From Pseudomonadota bacterium (GTDB lineage Bacteria > Pseudomonadota > Alphaproteobacteria > Rhodobacterales > Rhodobacteraceae), in NCBI GenBank assembly GCA_020161655.1, contig JAIUPC010000007.1:367285-431284 (forward strand): a stretch of 64,000 nucleotides of DNA, written 5' to 3'. Below are positions 21,129 through 31,926 of the stretch, one piece after another. Each line of letters begins with the position of its first letter. The stretch's first letter is position 1. The position numbers and the translations under genes are program-made. The notes under the pieces are model-generated. The model was not told the DNA's origin. It searched no databases and saw only the letters and a list, made by a program, of their open reading frames with translations.

Positions 21129-21868
21129 TCCTTGGCTTCCTTCGCCAGTTCCTCCACCGCCTGAAAGAACCCGAGGTCGTGGTTGAAGCGGCCATGCTTC
21201 AGGAATTCGACCGTCTCGGCGATGACGAGCGGGTTGTTCATCATGAAGGTATGGGTGACGGGCAGCACGATATGGTCGTTCATGCCGCCGATGCGGGTGC
21301 TTTCGACGCTGACCTTGCCGTCATCCTCGCCCTCGATGATCGCGGAATAGACTGGATTGAGCGAGGTATCCCCCGCAATCACGCCAAGGTCGAACTGTAC
21401 CGGCGGCAGCTCGTTCGGCACACTCCCGGCCTCAGTCCCAAGCTCAAGCCCGGCGGGGCCGTTCAGCCACTGGAACGCTCCAAGGTCGCCGAAGGCATCC
21501 ACCAACTCGCTGCCGTGGTTGGGCGGCGCCAGCATGACCACGCGCCCCATCTCGGGCGGGCGGTGCCCGGCCAGCCAGGCGCGGGCGAGGATGCCGCCCA
21601 TCGAATGGCTGACGATGTTCACGCGGTCGGTCCCGCAGCGCGCGATCTGCGGCCTGACATAGGTTTCGACCAGCGTCTCGATCGACTGTTCGGTCGAAGG
21701 GTAGCCTTCGTTAACGACCCGGTAGCCCGCGCCCTCCAGCGCCTTTTCCATGACGAGAAGCGAGGTTTCGCTGCGGGCGAGGCCGTGGAGCAGGACGACA
21801 CATTCCTTCGCCGCCAGCGGTGAGGCTGCGATGAGGAAGATCAGGGTGAGCGCAGCTTTCCTTGCCAT
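21125..21868 (-). CDS. Secreted lipase-like alpha/beta hydrolase
   Basis: 247 residues with signal peptide ([22 protein letters not shown]). After it, [11 protein letters not shown] is the oxyanion region and [15 protein letters not shown] holds the GxSxG nucleophile elbow; His in [10 protein letters not shown] near the C-terminus. Resembles the PGAP1/EstA-like lipases of proteobacteria. Four-base overlap of stops with purK on the opposite strand. Confidence 0.88.
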   Translation of the reverse strand: MARKAALTLIFLIAASPLAAKECVVLLHGLARSETSLLVMEKALEGAGYRVVNEGYPSTEQSIETLVETYVRPQIARCGTDRVNIVSHSMGGILARAWLAGHRPPEMGRVVMLAPPNHGSELVDAFGDLGAFQWLNGPAGLELGTEAGSVPNELPPVQFDLGVIAGDTSLNPVYSAIIEGEDDGKVSVESTRIGGMNDHIVLPVTHTFMMNNPLVIAETVEFLKHGRFNHDLGFFQAVEELAKEAKD

Positions 21869-21943
21869 ATCCGCAAGATAGGGATGCCGGGCGGTTTTGA
21901 CAGCCCCTTGCGTCACGGGCGACGCTTCGTCACTCTGGCCGGC

Positions 21944-22396
21944 ATGAAACCGCGTCTGCCCCGGCTTTCGACCCGCGCGCTCATCCTGTCGGAGGGGCGG
22001 CTTCTGCTCGTCAACGCCTATCCGGGCGGGATCAGTGACCTCTGGTGCGCGCCGGGCGGCGGGGTCGAGGCGGGGCGGTCTCTGCCGGAGAACCTCGTGC
22101 GCGAGGTGCATGAGGAGACCGGGCTGACGGTCTCGGTCGGGCTTTTGGCGCTGGTCAACGAATTCCACGATCCGGCGACGGGGTTCCATCAGGTCGACCT
22201 CTTCTTCCGCTGCGACATCGCCGCCGGGGCCATCGCCGATGACTGGCGCGACCCCGCAAACGTGGTGACTGAGCGGCGGTTCTTCAGCCGGGGCGAGATG
22301 GCGTCGATCCGCTTCAAGCCCGACAGCCTGGCCGAAATCGCCTTCAGCGCGCCCGGCCCCGCACATTACGATCCCCTTGAGATCATTGTGAAATGA
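21944..22396 (+). CDS. Nudix hydrolase
   Basis: 150 residues with a complete Nudix box, [20 protein letters not shown] then TGL, which hydrolyses nucleoside-diphosphate-linked substrates; specificity is not predictable. The start [18 protein letters not shown] is chosen because the upstream extension crosses the divergent lipase promoter. Shares ATGA with the Gre-like gene. Confidence 0.92.
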   Translation: MKPRLPRLSTRALILSEGRLLLVNAYPGGISDLWCAPGGGVEAGRSLPENLVREVHEETGLTVSVGLLALVNEFHDPATGFHQVDLFFRCDIAAGAIADDWRDPANVVTERRFFSRGEMASIRFKPDSLAEIAFSAPGPAHYDPLEIIVK

Positions 22397-22887
22397 GCCG
22401 CGCATTCGTGAAAGAGGACGGGCCGGACAATGAGCCCCTGCCCGACCTGCCGATCTCAACCCACCCGAACTATGTCACCCCGCGCGGGCTGTTGGCGTTG
22501 CGGGAAAGGCTTGCCGTGGCGCAAGGAGACCTCGTGCGGCTGAAGGCGCGGGCGGAGCGGCTCGACCGGCTGCCCCAGAAGGCGGCGGAGCGCGACATCC
22601 GCTATCTCGAAGCCCGCCTCGCCTCGGCGATCCCCGTCGATCCCGGGGCGCAGCCGAAGGATGAGGTCGCCTTTGGGGCGCGCGTGACGGTGGCGGATGA
22701 GGACGGCACTGAGGCGGTCTATGAGATCGTCGGCGAGGATGAGGCGGATGCGAGCCTCGGCCGCATCGCCCCGCAGTCGCCTCTGGCACGGGCGCTGATG
22801 GGGGCCGGCGTCGGGGACACGGTGGAGTGGAAGCGGCCGGCCGGGGTGGTGACACTGGAGGTCATGGGGATCGCGCCGCTGGGCTGA
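22393..22887 (+). CDS. GreA/GreB family elongation factor
   Basis: 164 residues: N-terminal coiled coil ([48 protein letters not shown]) and C-terminal FKBP-like domain ([40 protein letters not shown]). Gre factors stimulate transcript cleavage in backtracked RNA polymerase. It lies closer to GreB than GreA by the domain spacing, but may be a paralogue. Confidence 0.88.
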   Translation: MSRAFVKEDGPDNEPLPDLPISTHPNYVTPRGLLALRERLAVAQGDLVRLKARAERLDRLPQKAAERDIRYLEARLASAIPVDPGAQPKDEVAFGARVTVADEDGTEAVYEIVGEDEADASLGRIAPQSPLARALMGAGVGDTVEWKRPAGVVTLEVMGIAPLG

Positions 22888-23128
22888 ACTGTGCGTCGGT
22901 TTGCCGTCCCGCACGCGTATGGCATCCGTCCCGACACGCGTCGGGCATTTTGTTACGACAGCAGCACAAAAACCCTGACTGAGGGAGTTCGCTCCCGGCG
23001 CGACAAGGTGGCTTGCCAGTGGCAAAACACCCGCGCCGTTGACCGGAGCCTCAAGGCGGAGGTCAAGGGGCCATCCACCCGCGCGAAGGGTTCCAAATTC
23101 TGATGGGTCCGCCCAAGGTGAGCACGAA

Positions 23129-23156
23129 TGTGCCCGCCGCCCGGTGGGCGGGCACA
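23129..23156. repeat. 10-bp hairpin beside IS remnant
   Basis: TGTGCCCGCC and GGCGGGCACA pair perfectly with an 8-base loop. It directly abuts the truncated IS3 OrfA remnant, at the point where OrfA homology stops. The 470-base gap 22888-23357 holds only this hairpin and the remnant. Confidence 0.6.
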
Positions 23157-23159
23157 GCA

Positions 23160-23210
23160 GAATTTCGTCATATCGATGATCTGCGCTTTCGTGAACCGCG
23201 ATTGCTTCAT
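23160..23210 (-). pseudogene. IS3-family transposase OrfA remnant, first 17 codons
   Basis: On the minus strand an ATG after GAGGAGACGGACA opens MKQSRFTKAQIIDMTKF, the conserved start of IS407/IS3-type OrfA (MKQSRFTEAQIIGMIKEQ...). Homology stops after 17 codons at the hairpin. The ribosome binding site region is preserved, so this is the 5' end of a deleted insertion sequence. Confidence 0.75.
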
Positions 23211-23357
23211 TGTCCGTCTCCTCGTATGGACGAACTGTACCAAAAACTGGAGGAGGGTCAGGGGCTCAGGACAGGGAAGAAGGCAACCGCAGAATGCAAC
23301 CCACTTGACGGCTCCCTCGGCTAAGTGGAACCCTTCGAGCAGCATTAGGGGACTGTG

Positions 23358-24443
23358 ATGAAGTTCGTTCAAGCTACTGCATCTTTCGCATTTTCAGCAC
23401 TCTTCGGTAGCCAGATAGTTGCTCTGGATTTCGATACGATACGCTACAACGCCTTGCTGATTATCACTGCCACCGGTGCAATCGAGTCAGGGGATGCAGA
23501 TAGGTTCAAGAGCTTCTGGGAAGAGAATGCCTATGATGCGTTCACGATTAAGGTAGCTCTGGACAGCCCAGGTGGCAATCTTGCCGAAGGTATCGAAATC
23601 GGCCGTTTTCTGCGTGAGAGGACTTCTGATACGCTGATAGAGAAGTATCCCGCTCGTGCTCCGATGCAGTCCGATTGGGACTATTCGGGCGTCGCAGAGC
23701 CTCTGGGTGGTGGTGGATGCTACTCGGCTTGTGCACTTGCTTTCATGGGAGGCGTAAATCGCGAAATCCCCGCCACCTCGGAGATTGGGTTTCACCAATT
23801 CTATGGAGGCGAAAACGGCGCGCCCGCGGCAGCTGTGACCACAAACACGCAGACAATATCTGCCATGATTTCTGTTTACCTCAGAGAGATGGGAGCAGCG
23901 CCTGAACTCTTCGAATTGATGTCTGTAACGCCCCCTGAACAGCTCTTCATCCCTCGGAAAGAAGAACTAACAGAGCTGGGTGTTCTGCCATCCGCTGCGT
24001 TCGAAAACTTCCAGCTGATGCCCAAGGAAGGCGATGTCGTAGCGACAGCGAAGAACCCTCGTAACCAAGGGTCTCTTGAACGGCTCTACGAGATCGAAAC
24101 CTTCTGCTGGAAGGGTAAACCCATGATCAACCTCTATGCGGAGACAGCGGAACGAGGATTGCTTCCTGATTATGCAGACCCTGCCACGACGCATATCGAT
24201 AGCTGGGAACTCAGGACTCCGGTAGGGAGCAAGGTATTCGGTCCCGAAGCTCTCCGTCTCTACCCCGAGCAAAGACTTCTGGCGACGTTGGTTCTGGACA
24301 AAGAAGCTGCGATAGCCTTGGCTTCGTCAGGAGGGTCCATTTCTCTAAACAGCTACACAGCTTCCGGCGTATTCATCACCGGAACGATCAATGCCCCCAA
24401 CGGCGACCAAGCAATCGCAGTGAGCTTTAAGGACTGCACCTGA
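23358..24443 (+). CDS. Periplasmic ClpP/SppA-fold serine hydrolase (COG3904-like)
   Basis: 361 residues, signal peptide MKFVQATASFAFSALFGSQ. The ClpP-like core has the oxyanion strand IKVALDSPGGNLAEGIEI (DSPGG at 69-73), a nucleophile-type GGGCYSACALAFMGG (Ser123 between Cys121 and Cys125) and a candidate His146 in SEIGFHQFYGG. A C-terminal region of about 130 residues is unassigned. AGGGG lies six bases before the ATG. Codon use is visibly lower in GC and less biased than neighbours, and an IS remnant lies upstream, so it was probably acquired. Substrate unknown. Confidence 0.75.
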   Translation: MKFVQATASFAFSALFGSQIVALDFDTIRYNALLIITATGAIESGDADRFKSFWEENAYDAFTIKVALDSPGGNLAEGIEIGRFLRERTSDTLIEKYPARAPMQSDWDYSGVAEPLGGGGCYSACALAFMGGVNREIPATSEIGFHQFYGGENGAPAAAVTTNTQTISAMISVYLREMGAAPELFELMSVTPPEQLFIPRKEELTELGVLPSAAFENFQLMPKEGDVVATAKNPRNQGSLERLYEIETFCWKGKPMINLYAETAERGLLPDYADPATTHIDSWELRTPVGSKVFGPEALRLYPEQRLLATLVLDKEAAIALASSGGSISLNSYTASGVFITGTINAPNGDQAIAVSFKDCT

Positions 24444-24465
24444 ACATCAGGGGGGTGCATTTTTT
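24435..24465 (+). terminator. Intrinsic terminator of the ClpP-fold gene
   Basis: TGCACC-TGA and TCA-GGG-GGTGCA pair with a 3-base bulge, followed by TTTTTT. The stem overlaps the last codons of the gene. Confidence 0.8.
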
Positions 24466-24544
24466 CGGTGTACGATTCATTGCTGGAGATCTTGGGCTTT
24501 CGCAGCGGATGACCGCTCTCCGCCCTCCGTTCACCCCCCAAACG

Positions 24545-24575
24545 AAAAAAGGCGCGGAGGTTTCCCTCCGCGCCC
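24545..24575 (-). terminator. Intrinsic terminator of groEL
   Basis: Read on the minus strand: GGCGCGGAGG, GAAA-type loop, CCTCCGCGCC, then TTTTTT, 27 bases after the groEL stop. A textbook rho-independent terminator. Confidence 0.92.
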
Positions 24576-24601
24576 TTCGTTCCCTGGACGGAACGGCCTG
24601 A

Positions 24602-26272
<1,671 letters not shown>

Positions 26273-26292
26273 TTACGGGGTTGAAAGCGGCC

Positions 26293-26580
26293 TCAGGCGA
26301 TGATGCCGAGGATGTCGCTTTCCTTCATGATCAGCATCTCGGTGCCGTCGACGGTCACTTCGGTGCCCGACCACTTGCCGAAGAGGATGCGGTCGCCCTT
26401 CTTGACCGACGGCGCGATCAGCTCGCCCGAGTCCTTGCGGGCACCTTCGCCAACGGAGACAACCTCGCCCTCGGCGGGTTTTTCCTTGGCGCTGTCGGGG
26501 ATGATGAGACCGCCCTTGGTCTTGTCGTCGCTTTCCACGCGCTTGACCAGCACGCGGTCGTGAAGCGGCTTGAATGCCAT
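26293..26580 (-). CDS. groS: Co-chaperonin GroES
   Basis: 95 residues starting [17 protein letters not shown], with the mobile loop region [20 protein letters not shown] and C-terminal [18 protein letters not shown] precedes the ATG; the frame extends five codons upstream but family members start at MAFKP. Confidence 0.99.
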   Translation of the reverse strand: MAFKPLHDRVLVKRVESDDKTKGGLIIPDSAKEKPAEGEVVSVGEGARKDSGELIAPSVKKGDRILFGKWSGTEVTVDGTEMLIMKESDILGIIA

Positions 26581-26616
26581 CTGGTAAACTCCCATGGGTA
26601 TCCAGTTTATCTCGTA

Positions 26617-26643
26617 TTAGCACTCACGTCAGATGAGTGCCAA
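26617..26643. promoter_or_regulatory. CIRCE operator (HrcA site) of groESL
   Basis: TTAGCACTC, nine bases, GAGTGCCAA: the CIRCE consensus (TTAGCACTC-N9-GAGTGCTAA) with one mismatch. It lies 37 bases upstream of the groES start, where HrcA represses the operon until heat shock titrates it. Confidence 0.95.
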
Positions 26644-26776
26644 CCGACCGGTACTTAGGAGCCGCGCGGAAACCTGTCAACACCTTCGCCACAAAATCGC
26701 CCGCGATTGGTCTTGGCGGAATGCCCGGCAGGGTGCAGAAGGGGGAAAGCCGGATAAGGACCGCCCCCGAAGCCAC

Positions 26777-27778
26777 ATGTTCAGCCGCCTCGCCTTCACG
26801 CTCGCCCTCACGCTTCTTGCGGCGCCGGTCGGCGCTGCCTGCGACGGGCAGGACCTGATCCCGACCCTGCCGGTGGCGGAGCGGGCGGCAATCAAGGCGG
26901 CGGTCGATGCCACGCCCTTTGCCCGCGGCAATGCCTGGCGCGCCATTCGCGGCAGCGAGGTGGTCGACATCGTCGGCACCTACCATTTCGACGATGAGCG
27001 CCACGAAATGGTGATGGAGGCCCTGCGCCCGACGCTCGACGTGGCCTCGGTGCTTCTGGTCGAGGCCGGCCCGCGCGAGACGGAAAAGCTGACCGCCGAC
27101 ATGACCAGCCGGCCTGACCTCCTTTACATCATGGAGGGGCCGACGCTGCCGGAGCTTCTGCCCGATGCCGACTGGCGGCTGTTTTCCGATGCCATGTCGG
27201 AACGCGGCATCCCGGCGATCTTCGCCGCCAAGATGCAGCCCTGGTATGCCACGATGGTGCTGTCGACGCCGCCCTGCATGATGGCCGATCCGGCCGAGGT
27301 CGATGTGCGCGGCCTCGATCGTCGCATCATCGAGCGGGCGGAGGAACGGCGCATCCCGATCCGCGCCCTGGAACCCTATGACACCGCGTTCAAGCTGTTC
27401 CAGGACCTGCCGCGCGACACTCAGGTCGACCTGATCCGCATGTCTCTCGCTACCGACGAGCTTCAGGCCGAGGACATGATGGCGACTCTGGCCAAGGCCT
27501 ATTTCGACGAGGATGTCCGCGTGACCTGGGAGTTGGGGCGCTTCGCGGCGAAGAAGATCCCCGGCATGACGGCCGAGAAGGTCGATGCCACCTATGCCGA
27601 GATGGAAGCGGCGCTGATGATTCGCCGCAATGAAAGCTGGCTCCCGGTCATCGAGGATGCCGCCCGGCGCGGCCGGGTCTTTGCCGCCGTGGGCGCGCTT
27701 CACCTTTCGGGGGAGTCGGGCATCCTGAAGCTTCTTGAACGCGCGGGCTTTCGGATCGAGCGGCGGGCATTTCAGTAG
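26777..27778 (+). CDS. TraB/GumN family protein
   Basis: 333 residues, signal peptide MFSRLAFTLALTLLAAPVG. The TraB/GumN (Tiki-like) fold is shown by VDIVGTYHFDDERHEMVME near the N-terminus, two central repeats, and the closing FAAVGALHLSGESGILKLLE. The paired GxxH motifs are candidate metal ligands of a protease fold; activity in bacteria is unproven. Divergent from groES over about 196 bases that contain CIRCE. Confidence 0.88.
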   Translation: MFSRLAFTLALTLLAAPVGAACDGQDLIPTLPVAERAAIKAAVDATPFARGNAWRAIRGSEVVDIVGTYHFDDERHEMVMEALRPTLDVASVLLVEAGPRETEKLTADMTSRPDLLYIMEGPTLPELLPDADWRLFSDAMSERGIPAIFAAKMQPWYATMVLSTPPCMMADPAEVDVRGLDRRIIERAEERRIPIRALEPYDTAFKLFQDLPRDTQVDLIRMSLATDELQAEDMMATLAKAYFDEDVRVTWELGRFAAKKIPGMTAEKVDATYAEMEAALMIRRNESWLPVIEDAARRGRVFAAVGALHLSGESGILKLLERAGFRIERRAFQ

Positions 27779-27787
27779 CGTCCGGAG

Positions 27788-29239
27788 CTATTCCGCCTCT
27801 GCGTAAAGCGCGCGGTATCGGAGCGTGCGCTGTTCCAGCTCATCACGCAGCCCTTGATGCGCCGGATCGTCGGCAAGGTTGTCGATCTCCTCGGGATCGG
27901 TCCTGAGATCGTTGAGGAAGTAGACCGGCGGTTCGGCATTGAGATAATGCGCGAACTTGTAGCTTTCGCTGCGAAGTCCGATCCAGTCGGGGATCTCGCG
28001 GCCAAGATCGCCCTCGTATTCGCAGAGGAACTCCTTGCGCCAGTCGGGCTGGGACGCGGCGTCGAGAAACGCGGCAAGGCTCATGCCCTGATAGGCGGGC
28101 GGAATGGGAATGCCGGCGAGGTCAAGAATCGTCGGCGCAACATCGACGTTCAGCACGAGTTCCGATGGCCTCGTCCCGGCGGACGTCTGGTTTCGCGGAT
28201 CGCAAAGAATGAGCGGCACCCTGATCGACTCGTCAAAATGGCTCCATTTGCCGGAAAGGCCGCGATCCCCAAGCGACAGCCCATTGTCGGAGGTGAAGAT
28301 GATGACGGTATTCCGGTAAAGGTTCGTGATGCGCAGCTTCTCAAGGATGTTGCCGATGATCCGGTCAACCCCGGCAATCAGCCTGAAATAGTCCACGAAT
28401 TCGTTCGACGGGTCCTTGCCCGACCAGGCCCATGCCTCATCACCAGTGGTCTCATCGGTTTTCAGGATGTCCGGCAATTCCTCGAATACTTCGGGATCGT
28501 TCAGATCGGAAACAGGCACCCTGGCCTGCGGGAAGAGGTATTTTTCCGCCGCGGCGGGCTGATACCTGCCCTGCCCCAGCGTGGACCCGGTGATATGGGG
28601 GTCATTGAAGCCGATGACGAGGCAGAACGGTCGGTCCATGCTCTGATCGCCGATGAAGGCCTGCGCGCGGCGGTCGATCTTGTCGAGTTCGTGCCGCTTT
28701 ACACCATCATCGTCCTCGGAAATGTAAGGCATCCGTCCGACAGGCTGGTAGACGTCGAAAAGTCCGGCATCGACGGACGCCCAGCCAAGTCTTCGTTCAA
28801 CCGCAGCAAGATAGCCATCGTCGAACCAGACGCCAAGCTTGCCGATCAGCCCGGTGCGATATCCGTTTCGGCCCAGAACCTGCGGAAAGGAGACATCAAA
28901 TAGATCGAGAGGCATCCCCACCGTGCCGAAGTTGAAGCGGTGCCGGCTGAAATAGGTCGATGACAGCAGACTTGCCCGGCTTGAGGCGCAGATGGGCGTG
29001 GTGACAAAGCTGTTGCGGAAGGCGACGCCGGCGGCGGCCAGCGAATCGATGTTCGGCGTCCGGGCCAGCGGGTGGCCTTCGTAGCCGACCACGTCCCATT
29101 TCTGGTCGTCGGTCAAAAAGATCACGAAGTTCGGCTTCCGCGTACCGGCGGCGCGAAGCCGACCCGGCAGAAGGCCTGTCAATCCTGTCAGGGACAAGGC
29201 GCGCAGGAAATCCCGGCGCAGAGGATTGAACCGTCGCAT
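27788..29239 (-). CDS. Sulfatase, formylglycine-dependent type
   Basis: 483 residues. The N-terminus, MRRFNPLRRDFLRALSLTG, resembles a Tat or Sec export signal, so it is likely periplasmic. Metal site NFVIFLTDDQKWDVVG; active-site segment PICASSRASLL with Cys84, the residue converted to formylglycine, but Ser86 instead of the usual Pro/Ala in C-x-P-x-R; HDN-type motif FTSDNGLSLGDRG and KWSHFDESIRVP. Substrate unknown. It converges with the TraB gene. Confidence 0.88.
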   Translation of the reverse strand: MRRFNPLRRDFLRALSLTGLTGLLPGRLRAAGTRKPNFVIFLTDDQKWDVVGYEGHPLARTPNIDSLAAAGVAFRNSFVTTPICASSRASLLSSTYFSRHRFNFGTVGMPLDLFDVSFPQVLGRNGYRTGLIGKLGVWFDDGYLAAVERRLGWASVDAGLFDVYQPVGRMPYISEDDDGVKRHELDKIDRRAQAFIGDQSMDRPFCLVIGFNDPHITGSTLGQGRYQPAAAEKYLFPQARVPVSDLNDPEVFEELPDILKTDETTGDEAWAWSGKDPSNEFVDYFRLIAGVDRIIGNILEKLRITNLYRNTVIIFTSDNGLSLGDRGLSGKWSHFDESIRVPLILCDPRNQTSAGTRPSELVLNVDVAPTILDLAGIPIPPAYQGMSLAAFLDAASQPDWRKEFLCEYEGDLGREIPDWIGLRSESYKFAHYLNAEPPVYFLNDLRTDPEEIDNLADDPAHQGLRDELEQRTLRYRALYAEAE

Positions 29240-29444
29240 GACCTGAACCCCAACCTGCTCGCATCCCCGTCCGAGCCGTTGCTGCCCTTCGGGTTGCCAC
29301 TATCCTTAGCGCGACTGCGATGGAGATTGCACCCCGAAACGGCCTTCCTGCCTGACCTCGGCGGTCCTCCCCCTACGCGCGTGACAATGCCCGACCTGCC
29401 GCCTATAAGGCCCGCGACCACACAGCATTCAGCGGACCTGACCC

Positions 29445-30362
29445 ATGATCAAAGTCTTTGGCCACAAATCCCCCGACACCGACTCGACCGGCTCGCCCAT
29501 CATCTGGGCCTGGTACCTGACCGAGCACCGCAAGCAGCCGGCCGAGCCGAAGCTTCTGGGCGAGCCGAACACCGAGGCGGCCTTCGTCCTGAAGAAGTGG
29601 AACCTGAAGAAGCCCGAGATCATTTCGTCCGTCGCGGCGGGCGACAAGGTCGTCATCGTCGACACCAACAACCCGGCGGAACTGCCGGAGGGCATCAACA
29701 AGGCCGATATCCTCCAGATCATCGACCACCACAAGCTGACCGGCGGGCTGGAAACGGTCGGCCCGATCGACATCACGATCAAGCCGCTCGCCTGCACCGC
29801 CACCGTCATGCACAACCTGATGGGGCCGCACGCGGACAAGATGCCGCGCGAGATCAAGGGTGCGATGCTGTCCTGCATCCTCTCCGACACGCTCGAATTC
29901 CGCTCGCCGACCACGACCGATCAGGACCGCAAGCTCGCCGAGGAGCTGGCCAAGGATCTGGGCGTCGACATTCCCGCCTATGCCGCCGAGATGTTCGAGG
30001 CGAAGTCGGACGTGGGCGCCTTCTCCGATGCCGAACTGCTGCGGATGGATTCGAAGGAATACAACGTCGGCGGTTCCGAACTGCGCGTCTCGGTGCTTGA
30101 GACCACCGCTCCGAAGGTGATCCTTGACCGCAAGGAGAGCCTGATGAAGTCGATGGAGGGCGTGGCGAAAGAGGATGGGGCCGATCAGGTCCTTCTCTTC
30201 GTCATCGACATCCTGAAGGAAGAGGCGACGCTTCTGGTGCCGAACGATCTGGTGAAGAAGATCGCCGAGGCCTCCTTCGGCGCCAAGGTCACGGGCGATA
30301 CGGTCGTGCTGCCGGGCATCATGAGCCGCAAGAAGCAGATCATCCCGGCGCTGAAGGTCTGA
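29445..30362 (+). CDS. ppaC: Manganese-dependent inorganic pyrophosphatase (family II)
   Basis: Hydrolyses pyrophosphate to drive biosynthesis. 305 residues; DHH phosphoesterase motifs MIKVFGHKSPDTDSTGSP, VVIVDTNN, LQIIDHHKLTGG, and the C-terminal DHHA2 substrate motif SRKKQIIPAL. No CBS domains, so the constitutive form. Followed by a strong terminator. Confidence 0.97.
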   Translation: MIKVFGHKSPDTDSTGSPIIWAWYLTEHRKQPAEPKLLGEPNTEAAFVLKKWNLKKPEIISSVAAGDKVVIVDTNNPAELPEGINKADILQIIDHHKLTGGLETVGPIDITIKPLACTATVMHNLMGPHADKMPREIKGAMLSCILSDTLEFRSPTTTDQDRKLAEELAKDLGVDIPAYAAEMFEAKSDVGAFSDAELLRMDSKEYNVGGSELRVSVLETTAPKVILDRKESLMKSMEGVAKEDGADQVLLFVIDILKEEATLLVPNDLVKKIAEASFGAKVTGDTVVLPGIMSRKKQIIPALKV

Positions 30363-30380
30363 GCGCCGCGAAGTCGATCC

Positions 30381-30411
30381 AAGGGGCGCTGTCACAGGCG
30401 CCCCTTTTTTC
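30381..30411 (+). terminator. Intrinsic terminator after ppaC
   Basis: AAGGGGCGC, 8-base loop, GCGCCCCTT, T-run. Separates ppaC from the HAD gene 28 bases later. Confidence 0.92.
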
Positions 30412-30438
30412 TTTCCACCGCAGCGCCGGAAGGGTGCC

Positions 30439-31320
30439 ATGTCTCAAATCGTCAAGTCCCTTGCCGAGATTTCCGCTGACTACGACACGCTCCTCTGCGA
30501 TCTCTGGGGCTGTCTCCACAACGGCAAGGCGGCCTTCCCCGCCGCCGTCGCCGCCCTGCAGGGGTTCCGCGCCAAGGGCGGCACGGTGGCGCTTCTGACC
30601 AATGCGCCAAGGCCGAACCGTTTCGTCATCGAAGGGCTCGACCGTTTGGGCGTGCCGCGCGATGCCTGGGATCTTGTGGTCTCATCGGGCGACGCCGCGC
30701 AGATCGCGATGCTGGAGGGCGCGGTCGGCACGCGGGTCCACCACATCGGGCCGGAGAAGGATGACGGCTTCTTCACCGCGCTTCCCGACGACCTGCCCGG
30801 AGCCCTGACGATCACCCGCGTTCCGCTCGACGAGGCCGAGGGCATCGTCTGCACCGGCCCCTTCGACGAGCTGACCGAGACGCCCGAGGATTACCGCGCC
30901 CGCTTCCTTTTTGCCAAGGCCAAGGGGCTGAAGCTTCTCTGCGCCAATCCCGATCTTGTCGTCGACATGGGCGAGACGCGGATCTACTGCGCAGGCGCCC
31001 TGGCGAAGCTTTACGATGAGATGGGCGGTACCTCGCTTTACTACGGCAAGCCCCATGCGCCGATCTATGAACTGACCCGCGCACGGCTGGCGGCAGCGGG
31101 CCGCGACGGCGATCCGGCCGGGATGCTCGCCGTGGGCGACGGGTTTTTCACCGATGTTCAGGGCGGCACCGGCGAAGGCATCGACACGCTTTTCGTCACC
31201 GGCGGGCTTGAGGCGGCGCGCTTCGGCGCGGATGTGGAAAACCCCGATCCGGCGAAGCTGGAGGGCTGGCTGGCCGGGCAGTCCTTCGCCCCGACCTACA
31301 GCATCGGTCGCTTGCGATAG
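30439..31320 (+). CDS. TIGR01459-family HAD-type hydrolase
   Basis: 293 residues. HAD motif I LLCDLWGCLHNGK (Asp nucleophile), motif II in VALLTNAPRPN, motif IV MLAVGDGFFTDVQGG. Belongs to the NagD-like class IIA HADs found in alphaproteobacteria, probably a sugar-phosphate or nucleotide phosphatase; substrate unknown. Confidence 0.9.
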   Translation: MSQIVKSLAEISADYDTLLCDLWGCLHNGKAAFPAAVAALQGFRAKGGTVALLTNAPRPNRFVIEGLDRLGVPRDAWDLVVSSGDAAQIAMLEGAVGTRVHHIGPEKDDGFFTALPDDLPGALTITRVPLDEAEGIVCTGPFDELTETPEDYRARFLFAKAKGLKLLCANPDLVVDMGETRIYCAGALAKLYDEMGGTSLYYGKPHAPIYELTRARLAAAGRDGDPAGMLAVGDGFFTDVQGGTGEGIDTLFVTGGLEAARFGADVENPDPAKLEGWLAGQSFAPTYSIGRLR

Positions 31321-31413
31321 ATTGTGACCGACCGGCAATATTGTTGCCGCTACCACGATGAAAAAGAAAAATAGTTGCGCGGTCAATTGCGCAACGGTGC
31401 CGGATGCCTTATG

Positions 31414-31424
31414 CTGCACTGCAA
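31414..31424. promoter_or_regulatory. PhaR-like half-dyad before the MaoC gene
   Basis: CTGCACTGCAA differs by one base from CTGC-N3-GCAG and ends 21 bases before the ATG of a PhaJ-like MaoC hydratase. GCAATATTGTTGC (31334-31346) is another dyad in the same 125-base gap. Suggestive of PHA-linked repression, not proven. Confidence 0.25.
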
Positions 31425-31445
31425 CATAGCCTTCCGGGATTCGTG

Positions 31446-31892
31446 ATGATGCTCGATAACATGCCGCGCGGAACGATCTGCATCGAAGATCTTGAGATCG
31501 GCATGACCCGCTATCTCCAGAAGACCATCACCGACCGCGATATCGAACTGTTCGCCGAGGTCTCGACCGACCGCAACCCGGTGCATCTGGACGACGACTA
31601 CGCCCGCGACACGATCTTCGAGGGCCGCATCGCCCACGGGATGCTGACGGCGGGCCTCATCTCGGCAGTGATCGGCGAACAGCTTCCGGGCCACGGCACC
31701 GTCTATCTGGGCCAGAGCCTCAAATTCATGGCCCCGGTCCGGCCCGGCGATACCGTCTATGCCGAGGTCAAGGTGACGGCGATCGACCATGCGCGCCGCC
31801 GTGTGACCCTTGAAACCCATTGCGCCGTGGGTGATACGGTTGTCCTGAAGGGCGAGGCGCTGGTTCTGGCGCCAAGCCGCAAGTTCGACTGA
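31446..31892 (+). CDS. MaoC family hydratase
   Basis: About 148 residues, hot-dog fold. The hydratase-2 motif is FAEVSTDRNPVHLDDDYARD and EGRIAHGMLTAGLISAVIG (catalytic Asp and His as in PhaJ). Probably an (R)-specific enoyl-CoA hydratase linking beta-oxidation to polyhydroxyalkanoate or ethylmalonyl-type metabolism. Start MMLDNMPRG; the second ATG (31449) is equally plausible because the ribosome binding site is weak. Confidence 0.9.
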   Translation: MMLDNMPRGTICIEDLEIGMTRYLQKTITDRDIELFAEVSTDRNPVHLDDDYARDTIFEGRIAHGMLTAGLISAVIGEQLPGHGTVYLGQSLKFMAPVRPGDTVYAEVKVTAIDHARRRVTLETHCAVGDTVVLKGEALVLAPSRKFD

Positions 31893-31926
31893 TCTCAAGG
31901 GCGGTGCTTCCGCCGGGCGGAGGCAG

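Noticed and set aside
22953-23372. 139-codon minus-strand ORF containing MKQSRFTKAQIID
   Set aside because: Only the 17-codon OrfA start is real homology; the rest of the frame is non-coding, so it is annotated as an IS remnant.
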